A stretch of DNA of 64,000 nt from Bacteroidales bacterium UBA4116 (lineage in GTDB: Bacteria; Bacteroidota; Bacteroidia; Bacteroidales; Tannerellaceae): assembly GCA_002381645.1 (NCBI GenBank), contig DFXE01000024.1:1-64000 (forward strand), read 5' to 3'. The position numbers and the translations under genes are program-made. Position 1 is the stretch's first letter. Every line of letters begins with the position of its first letter. The notes under the pieces were generated by a model. That model saw only the letters and a program-made list of their open reading frames with translations. It searched no databases and had not been told where the DNA came from. Below are positions 1 to 8,586 of the stretch, in pieces.

Positions 1-77
1 ACAATGCAAACCTAAGGTTTTCCATGACTTCCACAGGCTGACGGGAAGAAAAAGTAACAAAAAGCCTTAAAAGAAAC

Positions 78-112
78 AAACCGAAGTCATACATGGCTTC
101 GGTTTGCTTTTT
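78..112. terminator. Bidirectional intrinsic terminator
   Basis: A perfect 9-bp stem (AAACCGAAG at 78-86 with CTTCGGTTT at 97-105) is followed on the plus strand by GCTTTTT. On the minus strand it lies directly behind the stop codon of the PH-domain gene. It can end that gene and any plus-strand transcript entering from the left edge. Confidence 0.75.
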
Positions 113-554
113 ACTGTATCTGTTCGTTTATAGACTTCTTAAAGCGAAACGGTTTGGCTACAAAATAGTAACAGTTCGTTGCCCCTCCGGTAGTGACCAC
201 AAGTGTACCATACCCGAATATGCGTCCTAAAATATCCTGAGTTACCTGAATACCTTCACATTTAGCGAGTACAAGATCTACTGTCCGACGGCTGATTACT
301 CCTGTTTTTATAATTACTCTTTTATTCGTCACAGCATATACAGAGCCTACTTTTACCAAAATACGCTGCACCAGTGACACTAATCCCAGGAAGAGAAGCG
401 TAAGTCCTAAATACTGAGTTATTCTCACTTCGTCAAAATAACATAAGCAACCGATGCCCAGTAATATGGCAGGTTGCAGAAACAGGAAAATATGTATTCT
501 TGCCCGGTAGCATATTTTTTCTCCGGCAAAAAGGTTGTCTTCAATCACTTTCAT
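111..554 (-). CDS. PH-domain (bPH2/DUF304-like) membrane protein
   Basis: 147 aa. Two hydrophobic segments (about residues 22-38 and 48-65) are followed by a beta-rich region with the pattern YAVTNKRVIIKTGVISR, typical of bacterial PH-like (bPH2, YdbS/YdbT-type) proteins. It should sit in the inner membrane with the PH-like fold facing the cytoplasm. The gene starts 12 nt after the DUF4116-repeat gene, so both are probably cotranscribed with the M23 peptidase gene. The family has no defined enzymatic role. A part in conjugation is suggested only by position next to the tra operon. The fold call is fairly safe; the function is unknown. Confidence 0.7.
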   Translation of the reverse strand: MKVIEDNLFAGEKICYRARIHIFLFLQPAILLGIGCLCYFDEVRITQYLGLTLLFLGLVSLVQRILVKVGSVYAVTNKRVIIKTGVISRRTVDLVLAKCEGIQVTQDILGRIFGYGTLVVTTGGATNCYYFVAKPFRFKKSINEQIQ

Positions 555-566
555 AAATAAATCTCT

Positions 567-2519
567 TTAAAATTTTATTCCGTTGCCTTTTTGGGGAGGC
601 TTTCGACTTTTATCAATTTGTTTATCTTTATGCAATCCTTTATCCTGAGCCGGAACCGATTTGATATTCAGTTTCCCGTTCTGTTTATCAAATCGTAATT
701 CCCCATTTTTAACCATTCCTTTAGGCGTATTTACATCATTAACCCTGATGCTTTCTCCCCCATATAACTTTTTATGTTCATCGTAGGAAAGCGGTTTATT
801 GATGATTGCCTCAATTTTCTTATGTGCGGAATATATATTCTCTCCCTTTAGTATTTCATCCGGGATATAGATATTATACTGTGGAATGGCTTTCATCGTG
901 TAAAGAATCAGGTCGGGAGTTCGCAAGTCAGGAGGAACCCATTGTAACATATTGGGTTTATTTTTCACGGCGATTTCAGCTACTTCACCAGTGACACTTT
1001 CCTGTGGTATTTTAAATAAACTGGATGCCTCTTTTTTCATGGCTTCCAAAGCAATTTCGGGGGTAATCATCGCTTTACTGACAATATCCAAAAGAAAGTC
1101 CGTTTTTTCGGCAGAATCATGTGCTTTAAAAACTTCTAATAACAGAGATGGTTCATTTACCCCACTTACCACAGACAGATCATTTATATTTTTTCCAAAA
1201 GTATTATCCAGCGCATTTTTACACATCTCATAGGTTTTGTCTTCATCGGGAATCCCTCTCAGATTTACAGGATTATCCTTTACCATTTTCAGATAATGTT
1301 TTTCCCCTTTCATTTCATCCAAAATATAGGGTATCGCATAAGGACAGTTTTCGATAGCCAGCTTACACATCTCTACGGTCTTTTTGTCTTCAGGAATAAG
1401 TTTAAGATAATAACCGTCTTTTTTTAGAGCTGTTTCACATAATTCCTTCGTTTTAAATTTATCAGGTATATTGTAAAATAGTTCCGGCTGTTTCTCAAAA
1501 ATCTTATTTGCCGTGCTTTGCTGCATATATTCAGGATTCATATATTCCAAAAATTCACGGGTGGTAGAATAATCGAAACACTTCTCATTTAAAACCTTAT
1601 TATGTAGATCCGGGAATGGTATGAATAACAATATTCGGGGATGTTTTGCCTCTTTTAAGGCTTTCTCACAGGCTTCGTGCGTGAGTTTATCCGCAGGAAA
1701 ATATTGAATAGCAAATGGATGATTATCTAATGCACGCATACACAGTTCAGATGTTCTCTGTTCCTCCGGTAGCAGTCTTAAACTATGGTAATTTGAATCA
1801 ATGGCGGTTTCTGTAATTTCTTTCGTGCGGTGTTGTTCCGGTATATTGTACAATGCCATCCCATCCTGTTTGACGGCTTCTAAATACATTTCAGTTGTTT
1901 TCAATCCGTCCGGAACTAAATTTATTGTTACAGCATCCAGCTTTACCGCATACATAGCCATTTCCTCTGTCATAAGTTTAGGGTTAATACTTCCGAAAAT
2001 CTCGAAGGGAGTTGCCATCGAGTTCTTAAAATATTTCAATCCCTCGAAACATATATCCGAATGAGGAATATAAGCAAGAACCTGATGATTTTCACCGCCC
2101 AGATCGTTAGCACTCATGTATGCCATCCGACATATTTCTTTTGTCCTTAATTCCTCCGGAACAAACTCTAAGGCAAACCCATTATTCTTAACAGCATCCA
2201 TACAAAGCTCAGGGGTTCTTTTTTCTTGCGGCACTAACTGCAACGCACCCCCGTTCTGATTCACGGCGATAGAATAAATTTCATCGGTCAGTTTGCTTGA
2301 GAAAGCGTTTTCTATGGCAAAACCATCTTTTGTAGCCGCCATTTTTAATATCGCTTCATCCATGTGATGATACGGAACGAAAGCGAGATTAGGAGGATAT
2401 GTTTCAACTGCGTGCCAGGAAACATTATAAGTTCTCCTATGCTCCGGTAAAGTTGAAAACAGATGACTGTATCTTTTATCTTGTACGAAGAGTATATCTT
2501 CTTTTTCTTGGGGTTTCAT
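567..2519 (-). CDS. DUF4116-repeat protein
   Basis: 650 aa built of at least eight degenerate repeats of about 40-50 residues, each with a core like FALEFVPEELRTKEIC followed by a small helix (MA/AV). This matches the DUF4116 repeat (helical, leucine-rich, often in giant proteins of unknown function). No signal peptide or membrane segment is seen. The last 60 residues are Lys/Gly-rich and look unstructured. The start codon overlaps the stop of the M23 gene as TAATG, so translation is coupled. The stop lies 12 nt before the PH-domain gene. The repeat architecture suggests protein binding; nothing in the sequence fixes a partner. Recognition of the repeat is confident, the role is not known. 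Confidence 0.75.
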   Translation of the reverse strand: MKPQEKEDILFVQDKRYSHLFSTLPEHRRTYNVSWHAVETYPPNLAFVPYHHMDEAILKMAATKDGFAIENAFSSKLTDEIYSIAVNQNGGALQLVPQEKRTPELCMDAVKNNGFALEFVPEELRTKEICRMAYMSANDLGGENHQVLAYIPHSDICFEGLKYFKNSMATPFEIFGSINPKLMTEEMAMYAVKLDAVTINLVPDGLKTTEMYLEAVKQDGMALYNIPEQHRTKEITETAIDSNYHSLRLLPEEQRTSELCMRALDNHPFAIQYFPADKLTHEACEKALKEAKHPRILLFIPFPDLHNKVLNEKCFDYSTTREFLEYMNPEYMQQSTANKIFEKQPELFYNIPDKFKTKELCETALKKDGYYLKLIPEDKKTVEMCKLAIENCPYAIPYILDEMKGEKHYLKMVKDNPVNLRGIPDEDKTYEMCKNALDNTFGKNINDLSVVSGVNEPSLLLEVFKAHDSAEKTDFLLDIVSKAMITPEIALEAMKKEASSLFKIPQESVTGEVAEIAVKNKPNMLQWVPPDLRTPDLILYTMKAIPQYNIYIPDEILKGENIYSAHKKIEAIINKPLSYDEHKKLYGGESIRVNDVNTPKGMVKNGELRFDKQNGKLNIKSVPAQDKGLHKDKQIDKSRKPPQKGNGIKF

Positions 2520-3148
2520 TACACAGTTTTGTTAAGTTGAACATCTATAAGCTCACGGGCTTTTAGTACACCATACAGGCACAAACACCAGTCGAGCGGA
2601 TTAAGGAATAATTTACCTTTCCTCACTTCATAATGCAAATGGCTTCCTGTAACTTTTCCACTGTTACCCACGCAGGCAATCTGATAACCAATCTTTACCG
2701 AATCTCCTTTGTTTACCATCGTCTTGCTTAAATGGGCATAAAAGGAACGGAAGCCGCCTGAGTGCTGAATTTCCAAAAAATAGCCATAGCCGGTATCGTA
2801 TCCCTTTCGTGTCACAAAACCGTTTCCTGTGGCATACACAGGAGTTCCTTTTACTTCCGAAAAATCAATTCCCCTGTGGAATTTTTGAACTTTATGGATA
2901 GGATGCTTTCGTCTTCCATATCCTGATGAAATGCGAGGACTTATGACAGGAAATAGTACAGGATAATCGGTTATTTCATTCACGGATAGTAGTAACGAAT
3001 CAACCATCTGCCTGAACTCGTTGACCGTATAAATATTTTCAGTCAATATCTCAATATCCGCTTTATTATAAAAAAGCGTTTTCCCCTGGCAATTCGCTGA
3101 TGCCGGCAGAAACAGAAAAGCGGATATAAATACTAATATATATTTCAT
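2519..3148 (-). CDS. M23 family peptidoglycan endopeptidase
   Basis: 209 aa with an N-terminal signal peptide (residues 1-18) and a C-terminal LytM/M23 domain from about residue 70. The zinc-binding pattern is present: HRGIDF (HxxxD) and HLHYEV (HxH). Such enzymes cut peptide crosslinks in the cell wall and act in the periplasm. In Bacteroidales ICEs an M23 or lysozyme-like gene next to the tra genes probably opens the wall for the transfer channel (inference from position). A strong terminator separates it from traQ upstream, and it leads a three-gene unit with the DUF4116 and PH-domain genes. Family assignment is confident. Confidence 0.88.
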   Translation of the reverse strand: MKYILVFISAFLFLPASANCQGKTLFYNKADIEILTENIYTVNEFRQMVDSLLLSVNEITDYPVLFPVISPRISSGYGRRKHPIHKVQKFHRGIDFSEVKGTPVYATGNGFVTRKGYDTGYGYFLEIQHSGGFRSFYAHLSKTMVNKGDSVKIGYQIACVGNSGKVTGSHLHYEVRKGKLFLNPLDWCLCLYGVLKARELIDVQLNKTV

Positions 3149-3173
3149 GGTCTATATCAAATTAATAGCAGGA

Positions 3174-3203
3174 AAAAACGCCCGTAGCAATTCGGGCGTT
3201 TTT
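3174..3203 (-). terminator. Intrinsic terminator after traQ
   Basis: Perfect 11-bp stem AAAAACGCCCG / CGGGCGTTTTT with an 8-nt loop, lying 18 nt after the traQ stop on the minus strand and followed by further T residues. It marks the end of the tra operon and separates it from the M23 unit. Confidence 0.85.
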
Positions 3204-3220
3204 CCTTTAAATACCATTTG

Positions 3221-3697
3221 CTAAGGGTTATATTTAATTTTCGGGTACCGTATGTATGGTTCTTCTTCCTCCGGTTCATCATCCCCTTTATTATTCTGAA
3301 AAGAAAATGTTTTCTGAACTATCTGACCAAAATTATCTTCAATGTACACGTCGATTACCTGCTGGTCGGTACTGTGAGAAGTGTAATACAGCCTGAAAGT
3401 CGTTTTATTCAATGGATAAAGATCATTCGGTTTAAAAACCGTTCCATCATCCATCCGCAGCTCGCCGACACCGTCCGGCTGAAAATACCTGATGAAGAAA
3501 CGGGCATTTTCATATTCACCCTCTTTCACCAGGTTGCAGCGGATTTCCGCCGTTTCTCCCTGAACGATTTTTTTCTGAACTGGCATAGTAACCAAATCAA
3601 ATGTGTAATCCTGACGAATATCCAAGTCGTCAGAACAGGCACAGACTATTGCACAGAGCAATAGCGTGTATAAAAAGTATGCTAAAAATTTTTTCAT
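3221..3697 (-). CDS. traQ: Conjugal transfer lipoprotein TraQ (DUF3872)
   Basis: 158 aa. A lipoprotein signal ends in a lipobox-like IVCAC, putting the lipidated Cys at about residue 21. The rest is a single beta-rich domain matching DUF3872, the TraQ family of CTnDOT-type elements. It is probably anchored to the outer membrane and belongs to the transfer apparatus, though no biochemical role is established for the family. It is the last gene of the tra operon, 13 nt after traO, and is followed by a strong terminator. No traP-type primase gene lies between traO and traQ, unlike the CTnDOT order. Assignment rests on sequence pattern and position. Confidence 0.82.
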   Translation of the reverse strand: MKKFLAYFLYTLLLCAIVCACSDDLDIRQDYTFDLVTMPVQKKIVQGETAEIRCNLVKEGEYENARFFIRYFQPDGVGELRMDDGTVFKPNDLYPLNKTTFRLYYTSHSTDQQVIDVYIEDNFGQIVQKTFSFQNNKGDDEPEEEEPYIRYPKIKYNP

Positions 3698-3710
3698 TGT
3701 GAATCCGAAT

Positions 3711-4313
3711 TTAATTGATAATAAATTTTAAGCCCAGACCAAATTGGGTATGGAAACGTCCCGTCGATGTTCCCCACAATATCCGTTCACGGGCAGTCAA
3801 TAACAACACAATACGGTCATGCAGGTAGGTTTCCATTTCCAACGTAATAGCACCCCCGTAGATAAATTTGTCCTTATTTTGAAGCGTAGAACCATCGAAC
3901 AGTGTTTTTTCTCCCCAGTTGCTTGTTTCATATCCGGCAAGTGCAGATCCGCCCAAAGAAAACAGTACAATCTTATTGTGGTCGGATAAAAACTTCAGGT
4001 AATAACCGCCCTCACCCGTAAACTGGCTGACCGGTATGCGGTCATCTTTATAAGGGTAATACCTGTTCAGAAATTCTGCACCGAATACCCACTTATTTGC
4101 ATTTTTGGTATAAGTGGCCATCGACAGACCGAAATAATACCCCAGTTCATTCTTTTTGTCGGATGTGTGAAAACCGTCCACCATTCCGCCTGTTACCTGT
4201 ATGCCTTGCATACCGGGTAACGCACGTTGTGCCTGTACCGTCCCTGATATACCGAAGCATAAAATCAGGGCAAAGCACAAAGCCAACGTGAGATAAAATG
4301 AATCCCGTTTCAT
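3711..4313 (-). CDS. traO: Conjugal transfer protein TraO
   Basis: 200 aa with a signal peptide (residues 1-28, ending AQA) and an alternating beta-strand pattern ending in an aromatic-rich segment, as in small outer-membrane barrels. It fits the TraO family of Bacteroides conjugative transposons, expected in the outer membrane as part of the transfer channel. The start overlaps the traN stop as TAATG, so translation is coupled. traQ follows by 13 nt. The call comes from gene order (N-O-Q) and overall character. Confidence 0.82.
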   Translation of the reverse strand: MKRDSFYLTLALCFALILCFGISGTVQAQRALPGMQGIQVTGGMVDGFHTSDKKNELGYYFGLSMATYTKNANKWVFGAEFLNRYYPYKDDRIPVSQFTGEGGYYLKFLSDHNKIVLFSLGGSALAGYETSNWGEKTLFDGSTLQNKDKFIYGGAITLEMETYLHDRIVLLLTARERILWGTSTGRFHTQFGLGLKFIIN

Positions 4314-5260
4314 TATTTCACTTTTAATTCGTTGATAACTTTGGCACGCACCAGGTCAGCGTTATTCACGATGAAGGATTGATGCCGCCCGCCCTCTTTC
4401 TCATTCAACTCAATAATGAGGTGCTTATCATCAGGGATGGTGAATTTTGGCAACGTAAACACTACCCGTTCCGTTTTTTTACCACCTATCCAAGTTAGGT
4501 TATTATGTGCCCGAAGCGGCATAATTACCTGTTCCTGAATAGCTGTCCGCTTAGCCAGTTTTTTATCTACAATCTTGAATGTGATATAATCCACATCAAA
4601 CGGCACGTTGGACGAGTTCTTCAGTTGCATATGGAAATACAGCAGCCCGTTGTGCGTGTAAATCCCCTTCAGGGTATATTGGATTCCGAAACGTTTGGAG
4701 CCGATATGTTTTATCTCTCTGTTATCATTTTTATAGATTGACTTCATTATCAGTTTGACCAGTAGCGGCGATTCGCTTCCCAGTTCCCTCATATATATTT
4801 CCATTGCATTATTCGGTCGGTTTACCGCTTCACCGTCATGGATAAAGTCGGTCATTTCAACTGAAAGTTTAACCGGCTCATCAGCATACTTCACGTTGAA
4901 AGTGTAATATGCACCATCTTCGGTGATAACTGCCAGATTGCTTTCTTTTGAAAAATCCCGCATGGCAGCTTTCACACGCAAAACATTTTCAGCTCCGTCC
5001 GCTTTGGCAGCCAACAGATCGGCAGAACCTAAGTCAACGTACCTTATGGCGGACGGGAAAATAATATGCACGGTTTTGGAGAATGTCACCTCCAGGGCAT
5101 ACGGCGGTATCATCCGGTTGAAAGTTAGCGGACGTGTCAGTCCTTCAAAATAATCACCAGTAGACGGATTAGTTCTAACCGTTTCATTTACGGTTGTTTC
5201 TTGTGCATTGGCGGTAAATATGCTTACTGATACCGCAATCATTAAAAGAAATCGTTTCAT
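4313..5260 (-). CDS. traN: Conjugal transfer protein TraN (DUF4138)
   Basis: 315 aa, signal peptide at residues 1-19 (cleavage after ANA). The body matches DUF4138/TraN, with the family hallmarks FSKTVHIIFPSAIRYVDLGS near residue 60 and an RTAIQEQVIMPLR segment near residue 240. The family is regarded as a VirB9-like periplasmic/outer-membrane component of the Bacteroides type IV secretion system. It lies between traM and traO and overlaps traO by one base. One copy of the repeated 14-bp motif lies 30 nt upstream of its start, the only sizeable gap in this half of the operon. Assignment is confident. Confidence 0.9.
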   Translation of the reverse strand: MKRFLLMIAVSVSIFTANAQETTVNETVRTNPSTGDYFEGLTRPLTFNRMIPPYALEVTFSKTVHIIFPSAIRYVDLGSADLLAAKADGAENVLRVKAAMRDFSKESNLAVITEDGAYYTFNVKYADEPVKLSVEMTDFIHDGEAVNRPNNAMEIYMRELGSESPLLVKLIMKSIYKNDNREIKHIGSKRFGIQYTLKGIYTHNGLLYFHMQLKNSSNVPFDVDYITFKIVDKKLAKRTAIQEQVIMPLRAHNNLTWIGGKKTERVVFTLPKFTIPDDKHLIIELNEKEGGRHQSFIVNNADLVRAKVINELKVK

Positions 5261-5290
5261 ACGAAAATTGTTTTTAATTATTATTACTTT

Positions 5291-5304
5291 GGATTTTTTA
5301 GTGG
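5291..5304 (-). repeat. 14-bp ICE motif, copy 1 (upstream of traN)
   Basis: On the minus strand this reads CCACTAAAAAATCC, 30 nt before the traN start. It is preceded by an imperfect GC-rich hairpin (plus strand about 5304-5318). One of six identical copies in the window. Confidence 0.7.
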
Positions 5305-5325
5305 CAGGCTTTCGCCCTGGTTGTT

Positions 5326-6636
5326 TTATACTTTTGGAAGCAGCAAGAGCCTGTGATTTGCTTTCAGCGTTACCTTTATTGTCCGCATTTTTTTACTCAC
5401 ATACTGCGAAACTCCCTGAATGGCACTTCGGCCCAGATCGGCGGCAAGTTGCGAACCTGCATCATCGGTAATGGTGATGCTGCTCCCCATCGAAGTACCC
5501 ATATTGGCGGCTATCTCTTTGGCAGCGTTCAGTTCTTCTGAACCCGGAACCGAAACGCCCTGCATACCATCCATATCATATACCGCCAGTTCTACCGGAA
5601 TCACATTATCCGCATATTGTATGGAGTTAATGACAATGTTCAACCGTTCTCCACTTAACCGGGCACTTCCCGTCAGGATTGTATTTTCCGGTATGAGGAT
5701 GTCCCCGGCTCTCATTGGCTCCAAAAGACGGAGTTGCAGTTCTTTCCCGTCTGTCAACGTTACGGTTTTATATACACAGGCCCGGATGCTGTTTTTATCC
5801 TGTACGGTTTCATTTCCGGCAGCCGTTACAAATCCCATGTTACGGGGTTTGCTGTATTGTTCCATAAACTCGTCATCATCCATCGGAGCCGCAAGCAGGG
5901 AAACCACCGACTTGTGTACCTGCGAAACAGGCTTCGGGATAACCTTTTCCCGCAAATCAATTTCTTTCACCGCAGCATCCTGTTTCTGCCCGTCCTGACC
6001 GTTGGGCATATACTTGGCTGCAATGGCATAGGACTTCTCAATCAGTTCAAGTTGCTGGTCGGTGGCATTTTTTTCTTCCAGTTGTTTTTCCAGTTCCTCG
6101 ATACGTGATTCCAATGCAAGCTGCGCCTGTTGGTCAGGTTGCGATGAAGGCTGATTATACCAGCTATCCAGTTCTTTATTGATATTCTGATAGGCATTTG
6201 CCGAAGATTGCAGGTTGCTTCCGGTTTTCGGAGTGGTTATTGGACTTTCCTGCGGATCAGGAGATACGGGAACGACCGCTTTACTGTCCGATTCTTCATC
6301 CAGCATGAAAGCGAAGTCCTGAAGGCTTTGCATCTTCTCGTTTTTCTTGTTCCTCATGGCTTCCTGCTCGTAGGCAGTACGTTTATCGCCCACAATCCCT
6401 TCATCTTTCGGAACAGGTAATTCCGGGTTAAAGCCGTCCGGCTGCTTTTCGTCTTTATCGCCTGACGGAGCAAATATCAGCCACATCGCCCCGACAAAAA
6501 TCAGGATGAAAATTGGGAAAATCAGCATCTTTTTTCGCTTCTGAATTTCCTGCGGCGTAAGCTCCTTTTTCGGCTTGTCCTGTTTGTTTTCAGCAACATC
6601 TTTCTTTACTTCGTTGCTTTCTTTTTCATTACTCAT
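5326..6636 (-). CDS. traM: Conjugal transfer protein TraM
   Basis: 436 aa. A Lys/Glu-rich cytoplasmic N-terminus (about 1-35) leads into one membrane segment (MLIFPIFILIFVGAMWLIF, about 37-55). A long low-complexity, Pro/Gln-rich and coiled-coil stretch follows, then a C-terminal beta-rich domain. This is the VirB10-like layout of the Bacteroides TraM family, expected to span the periplasm and link the inner and outer membrane complexes. The start overlaps the traL end by 8 nt. Gene order (L-M-N) and architecture agree. The annotated length is usual for the family. Confidence 0.9.
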   Translation of the reverse strand: MSNEKESNEVKKDVAENKQDKPKKELTPQEIQKRKKMLIFPIFILIFVGAMWLIFAPSGDKDEKQPDGFNPELPVPKDEGIVGDKRTAYEQEAMRNKKNEKMQSLQDFAFMLDEESDSKAVVPVSPDPQESPITTPKTGSNLQSSANAYQNINKELDSWYNQPSSQPDQQAQLALESRIEELEKQLEEKNATDQQLELIEKSYAIAAKYMPNGQDGQKQDAAVKEIDLREKVIPKPVSQVHKSVVSLLAAPMDDDEFMEQYSKPRNMGFVTAAGNETVQDKNSIRACVYKTVTLTDGKELQLRLLEPMRAGDILIPENTILTGSARLSGERLNIVINSIQYADNVIPVELAVYDMDGMQGVSVPGSEELNAAKEIAANMGTSMGSSITITDDAGSQLAADLGRSAIQGVSQYVSKKMRTIKVTLKANHRLLLLPKV

Positions 6637-6907
6637 AATTCATATTTTTATTAAGTTTTAAACTGTCTGCCTTTTGTTGGCGTTCCAGTTCCAGTCGTTC
6701 TATATGCTCAATCTGCATCTGCTGTTGAGCATTTTTCTTTCCCATATTATATATGGAAGAAACCGTCATGTAAATGGAACCTGCACCAAAAACCAAGAGC
6801 AGAATAACGATTGTGATAATCCTTCCGTCGGGAGTGATACGACCTAACAATGACCGTAAACCGTCTTCTATCCAGTCGCCTATGGCTGTCATTTTTTTCT
6901 TTATCAT
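6629..6907 (-). CDS. traL: Conjugal transfer protein TraL (DUF3989)
   Basis: 92 aa with a single membrane segment (about residues 31-52) after a short basic N-terminus, then a Gln/Glu-rich tail. This matches TraL/DUF3989 of CTnDOT-type elements, a small inner-membrane component of the transfer apparatus with no known catalytic role. It starts 3 nt after traK and overlaps traM by 8 nt, so it is translated in tight coupling with both. Confidence 0.85.
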   Translation of the reverse strand: MIKKKMTAIGDWIEDGLRSLLGRITPDGRIITIVILLLVFGAGSIYMTVSSIYNMGKKNAQQQMQIEHIERLELERQQKADSLKLNKNMNYE

Positions 6908-6910
6908 GGC

Positions 6911-7534
6911 TTATCGGTCTAAGGTTCGTAGATCTCTGTTTTCTATTATCTCAAAGCGTTCCATAGTAAACCCATGCGGGTTATTGTCTGAACGCACAGA
7001 GTTAATCAGGTCGCATCGGGTTACCATGCTGCGCTCCGTTACATTGCTGGCACGGATGATACGCTGCTTTGCATAGGTTACAGCCTTATAGGGATAAGTA
7101 TCGAAATTAAATGCAACAGAATCGACCTGAATAACCTGATTGATATTACCCGAAACAACCCGGTTATAGTAACCCTTTTCCGACATATCCTGATAATAAC
7201 GGAAAGCACTTTTGTCCACCAGAAAGAGCGCTCTGTTGATATTTGATTCAATGGCTTGCTTATCCGGGGCAAGGGTGAAGAACAATTCGTGAAATCGCTT
7301 GATATGCTCGTGAGCTTCCACGGGTCGGTTTTGCGACAAGTCCTGCGAAAGAGCCAGCATCAACGATTTTCCATCGTCCAGTACATAGATTTTCTGCCGT
7401 TGGGCTTCGGCGAATGTGTAGGAACTATAAACCGAGTAGCCGGTTATTCCCGCACAAAGCACCACAAACACAATGGCAATAATCCGTATCTGCTTGAATG
7501 AGGTTTCAATATTTTTTAATGACTTAAATTCCAT
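6911..7534 (-). CDS. traK: Conjugal transfer protein TraK
   Basis: 207 aa with one N-terminal membrane anchor (about residues 17-35) and a periplasmic alpha/beta domain. The pattern EFKSLKNIETSFKQIR at the N-terminus and the conserved RDLRTLDR tail are characteristic of TraK in Bacteroides conjugative transposons (VirB8-like position). It should help assemble the inner-membrane complex. It lies between traJ (44 nt upstream) and traL (3 nt downstream). Assignment is confident from sequence and order. Confidence 0.9.
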   Translation of the reverse strand: MEFKSLKNIETSFKQIRIIAIVFVVLCAGITGYSVYSSYTFAEAQRQKIYVLDDGKSLMLALSQDLSQNRPVEAHEHIKRFHELFFTLAPDKQAIESNINRALFLVDKSAFRYYQDMSEKGYYNRVVSGNINQVIQVDSVAFNFDTYPYKAVTYAKQRIIRASNVTERSMVTRCDLINSVRSDNNPHGFTMERFEIIENRDLRTLDR

Positions 7535-7578
7535 TCGTTTTTTGTTTTAATAATTAATTGCCTGCGGTGGCTCACCGC

Positions 7579-8565
7579 TTATTTGCCGAGAAGACGACCG
7601 CCGACATTACCTGCTACCGACCCGGCAAGACCACCTGCCATACCTCCGGCTTTAGCTGCTGTTTTATTTACTGCACTACCATAATTACCGGCTCCGCCTG
7701 ATTGAATAATCCATCCGGCAACGGTCGGGATAGTGAAATACCCGATAATTCCGATTATCAAAAAAACTATGTACACACCATTGGAGCCGTCGGGGATATA
7801 ATTCGGATCTTGAAGGAGTGCAACATCCTGTTCAAGCATCAAGACCTGAATGCGTGCAAGAACAGAAGAGAACAGATCGGAAATAGGCAGCCACAGATAT
7901 ACGCTGATATACCTTGTTAGCCATTGGGTAAGCGTTGCCTGAAACCCGTCATAAATGGAAAAGGCAAATGCAATAGGCCCCAGTATAGCCAACACAACAA
8001 GGAAAAATGTGCGTATGGTATCTATTACAAGTGCTGAAGCGTTAAAGAGCAATTCAAAAAAATCCCTGATTACCTGGCGGAACCATGCTTTGATATCATA
8101 CCAAAGACGTTCTCCCCACATACTGATTATTTCCGGTGTATCGGTTATGCCGAGGTCTTTCATCTTCTGGTCGTACACTTCATCGTCTACAAGCCACGCT
8201 TTACCCTCACGCACCCGTGCCTCATATTCCAACTGGTCTTTTTGTTGCTGATAGGCTTTCATATCCATTGTTTGCGATTCCAAAATGGAATGCGTGTCTT
8301 TTACAATCGGACTCATTACCGCATTGATTGTTCCCAACACAATCGTCGGAAAGAACATGATGCAAAGCCCGATGGCAAACGGACGGAGCAATGGAAACAC
8401 GTCGATAGGCTCCGCACGGCTTAATGCCTGCCATACACGGTAAGCAACATAAAACAGCGCACCTAGTCCTGCCAATCCTTTTGCAACCCCAATCATGTTG
8501 CTGCATAAAGGAATCATATCCTGGTATAGATTCGCAAGAATCTGATGTAGGTTATCAAAATTCAT
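7579..8565 (-). CDS. traJ: Conjugal transfer membrane protein TraJ
   Basis: 328 aa polytopic membrane protein with about five hydrophobic helices (near residues 23-43, 62-82, 172-200, 215-235 and 268-290) and a Gly/Ala-rich C-terminus ending in GGRLLGK. This is the TraJ family of CTnDOT-like elements, comparable to VirB6-type channel proteins of the inner membrane. It lies 21 nt after traI and 44 nt before traK. The predicted topology and position agree, so the call is confident. Confidence 0.9.
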   Translation of the reverse strand: MNFDNLHQILANLYQDMIPLCSNMIGVAKGLAGLGALFYVAYRVWQALSRAEPIDVFPLLRPFAIGLCIMFFPTIVLGTINAVMSPIVKDTHSILESQTMDMKAYQQQKDQLEYEARVREGKAWLVDDEVYDQKMKDLGITDTPEIISMWGERLWYDIKAWFRQVIRDFFELLFNASALVIDTIRTFFLVVLAILGPIAFAFSIYDGFQATLTQWLTRYISVYLWLPISDLFSSVLARIQVLMLEQDVALLQDPNYIPDGSNGVYIVFLIIGIIGYFTIPTVAGWIIQSGGAGNYGSAVNKTAAKAGGMAGGLAGSVAGNVGGRLLGK

Positions 8566-8586
8566 AATTCATTCATTTAATTTTGA

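Noticed and set aside
5420..5998. 192-aa plus-strand frame opposite traM
   Set aside because: Antisense to a well-supported gene, with low-complexity Ser/Arg composition of a shadow frame.
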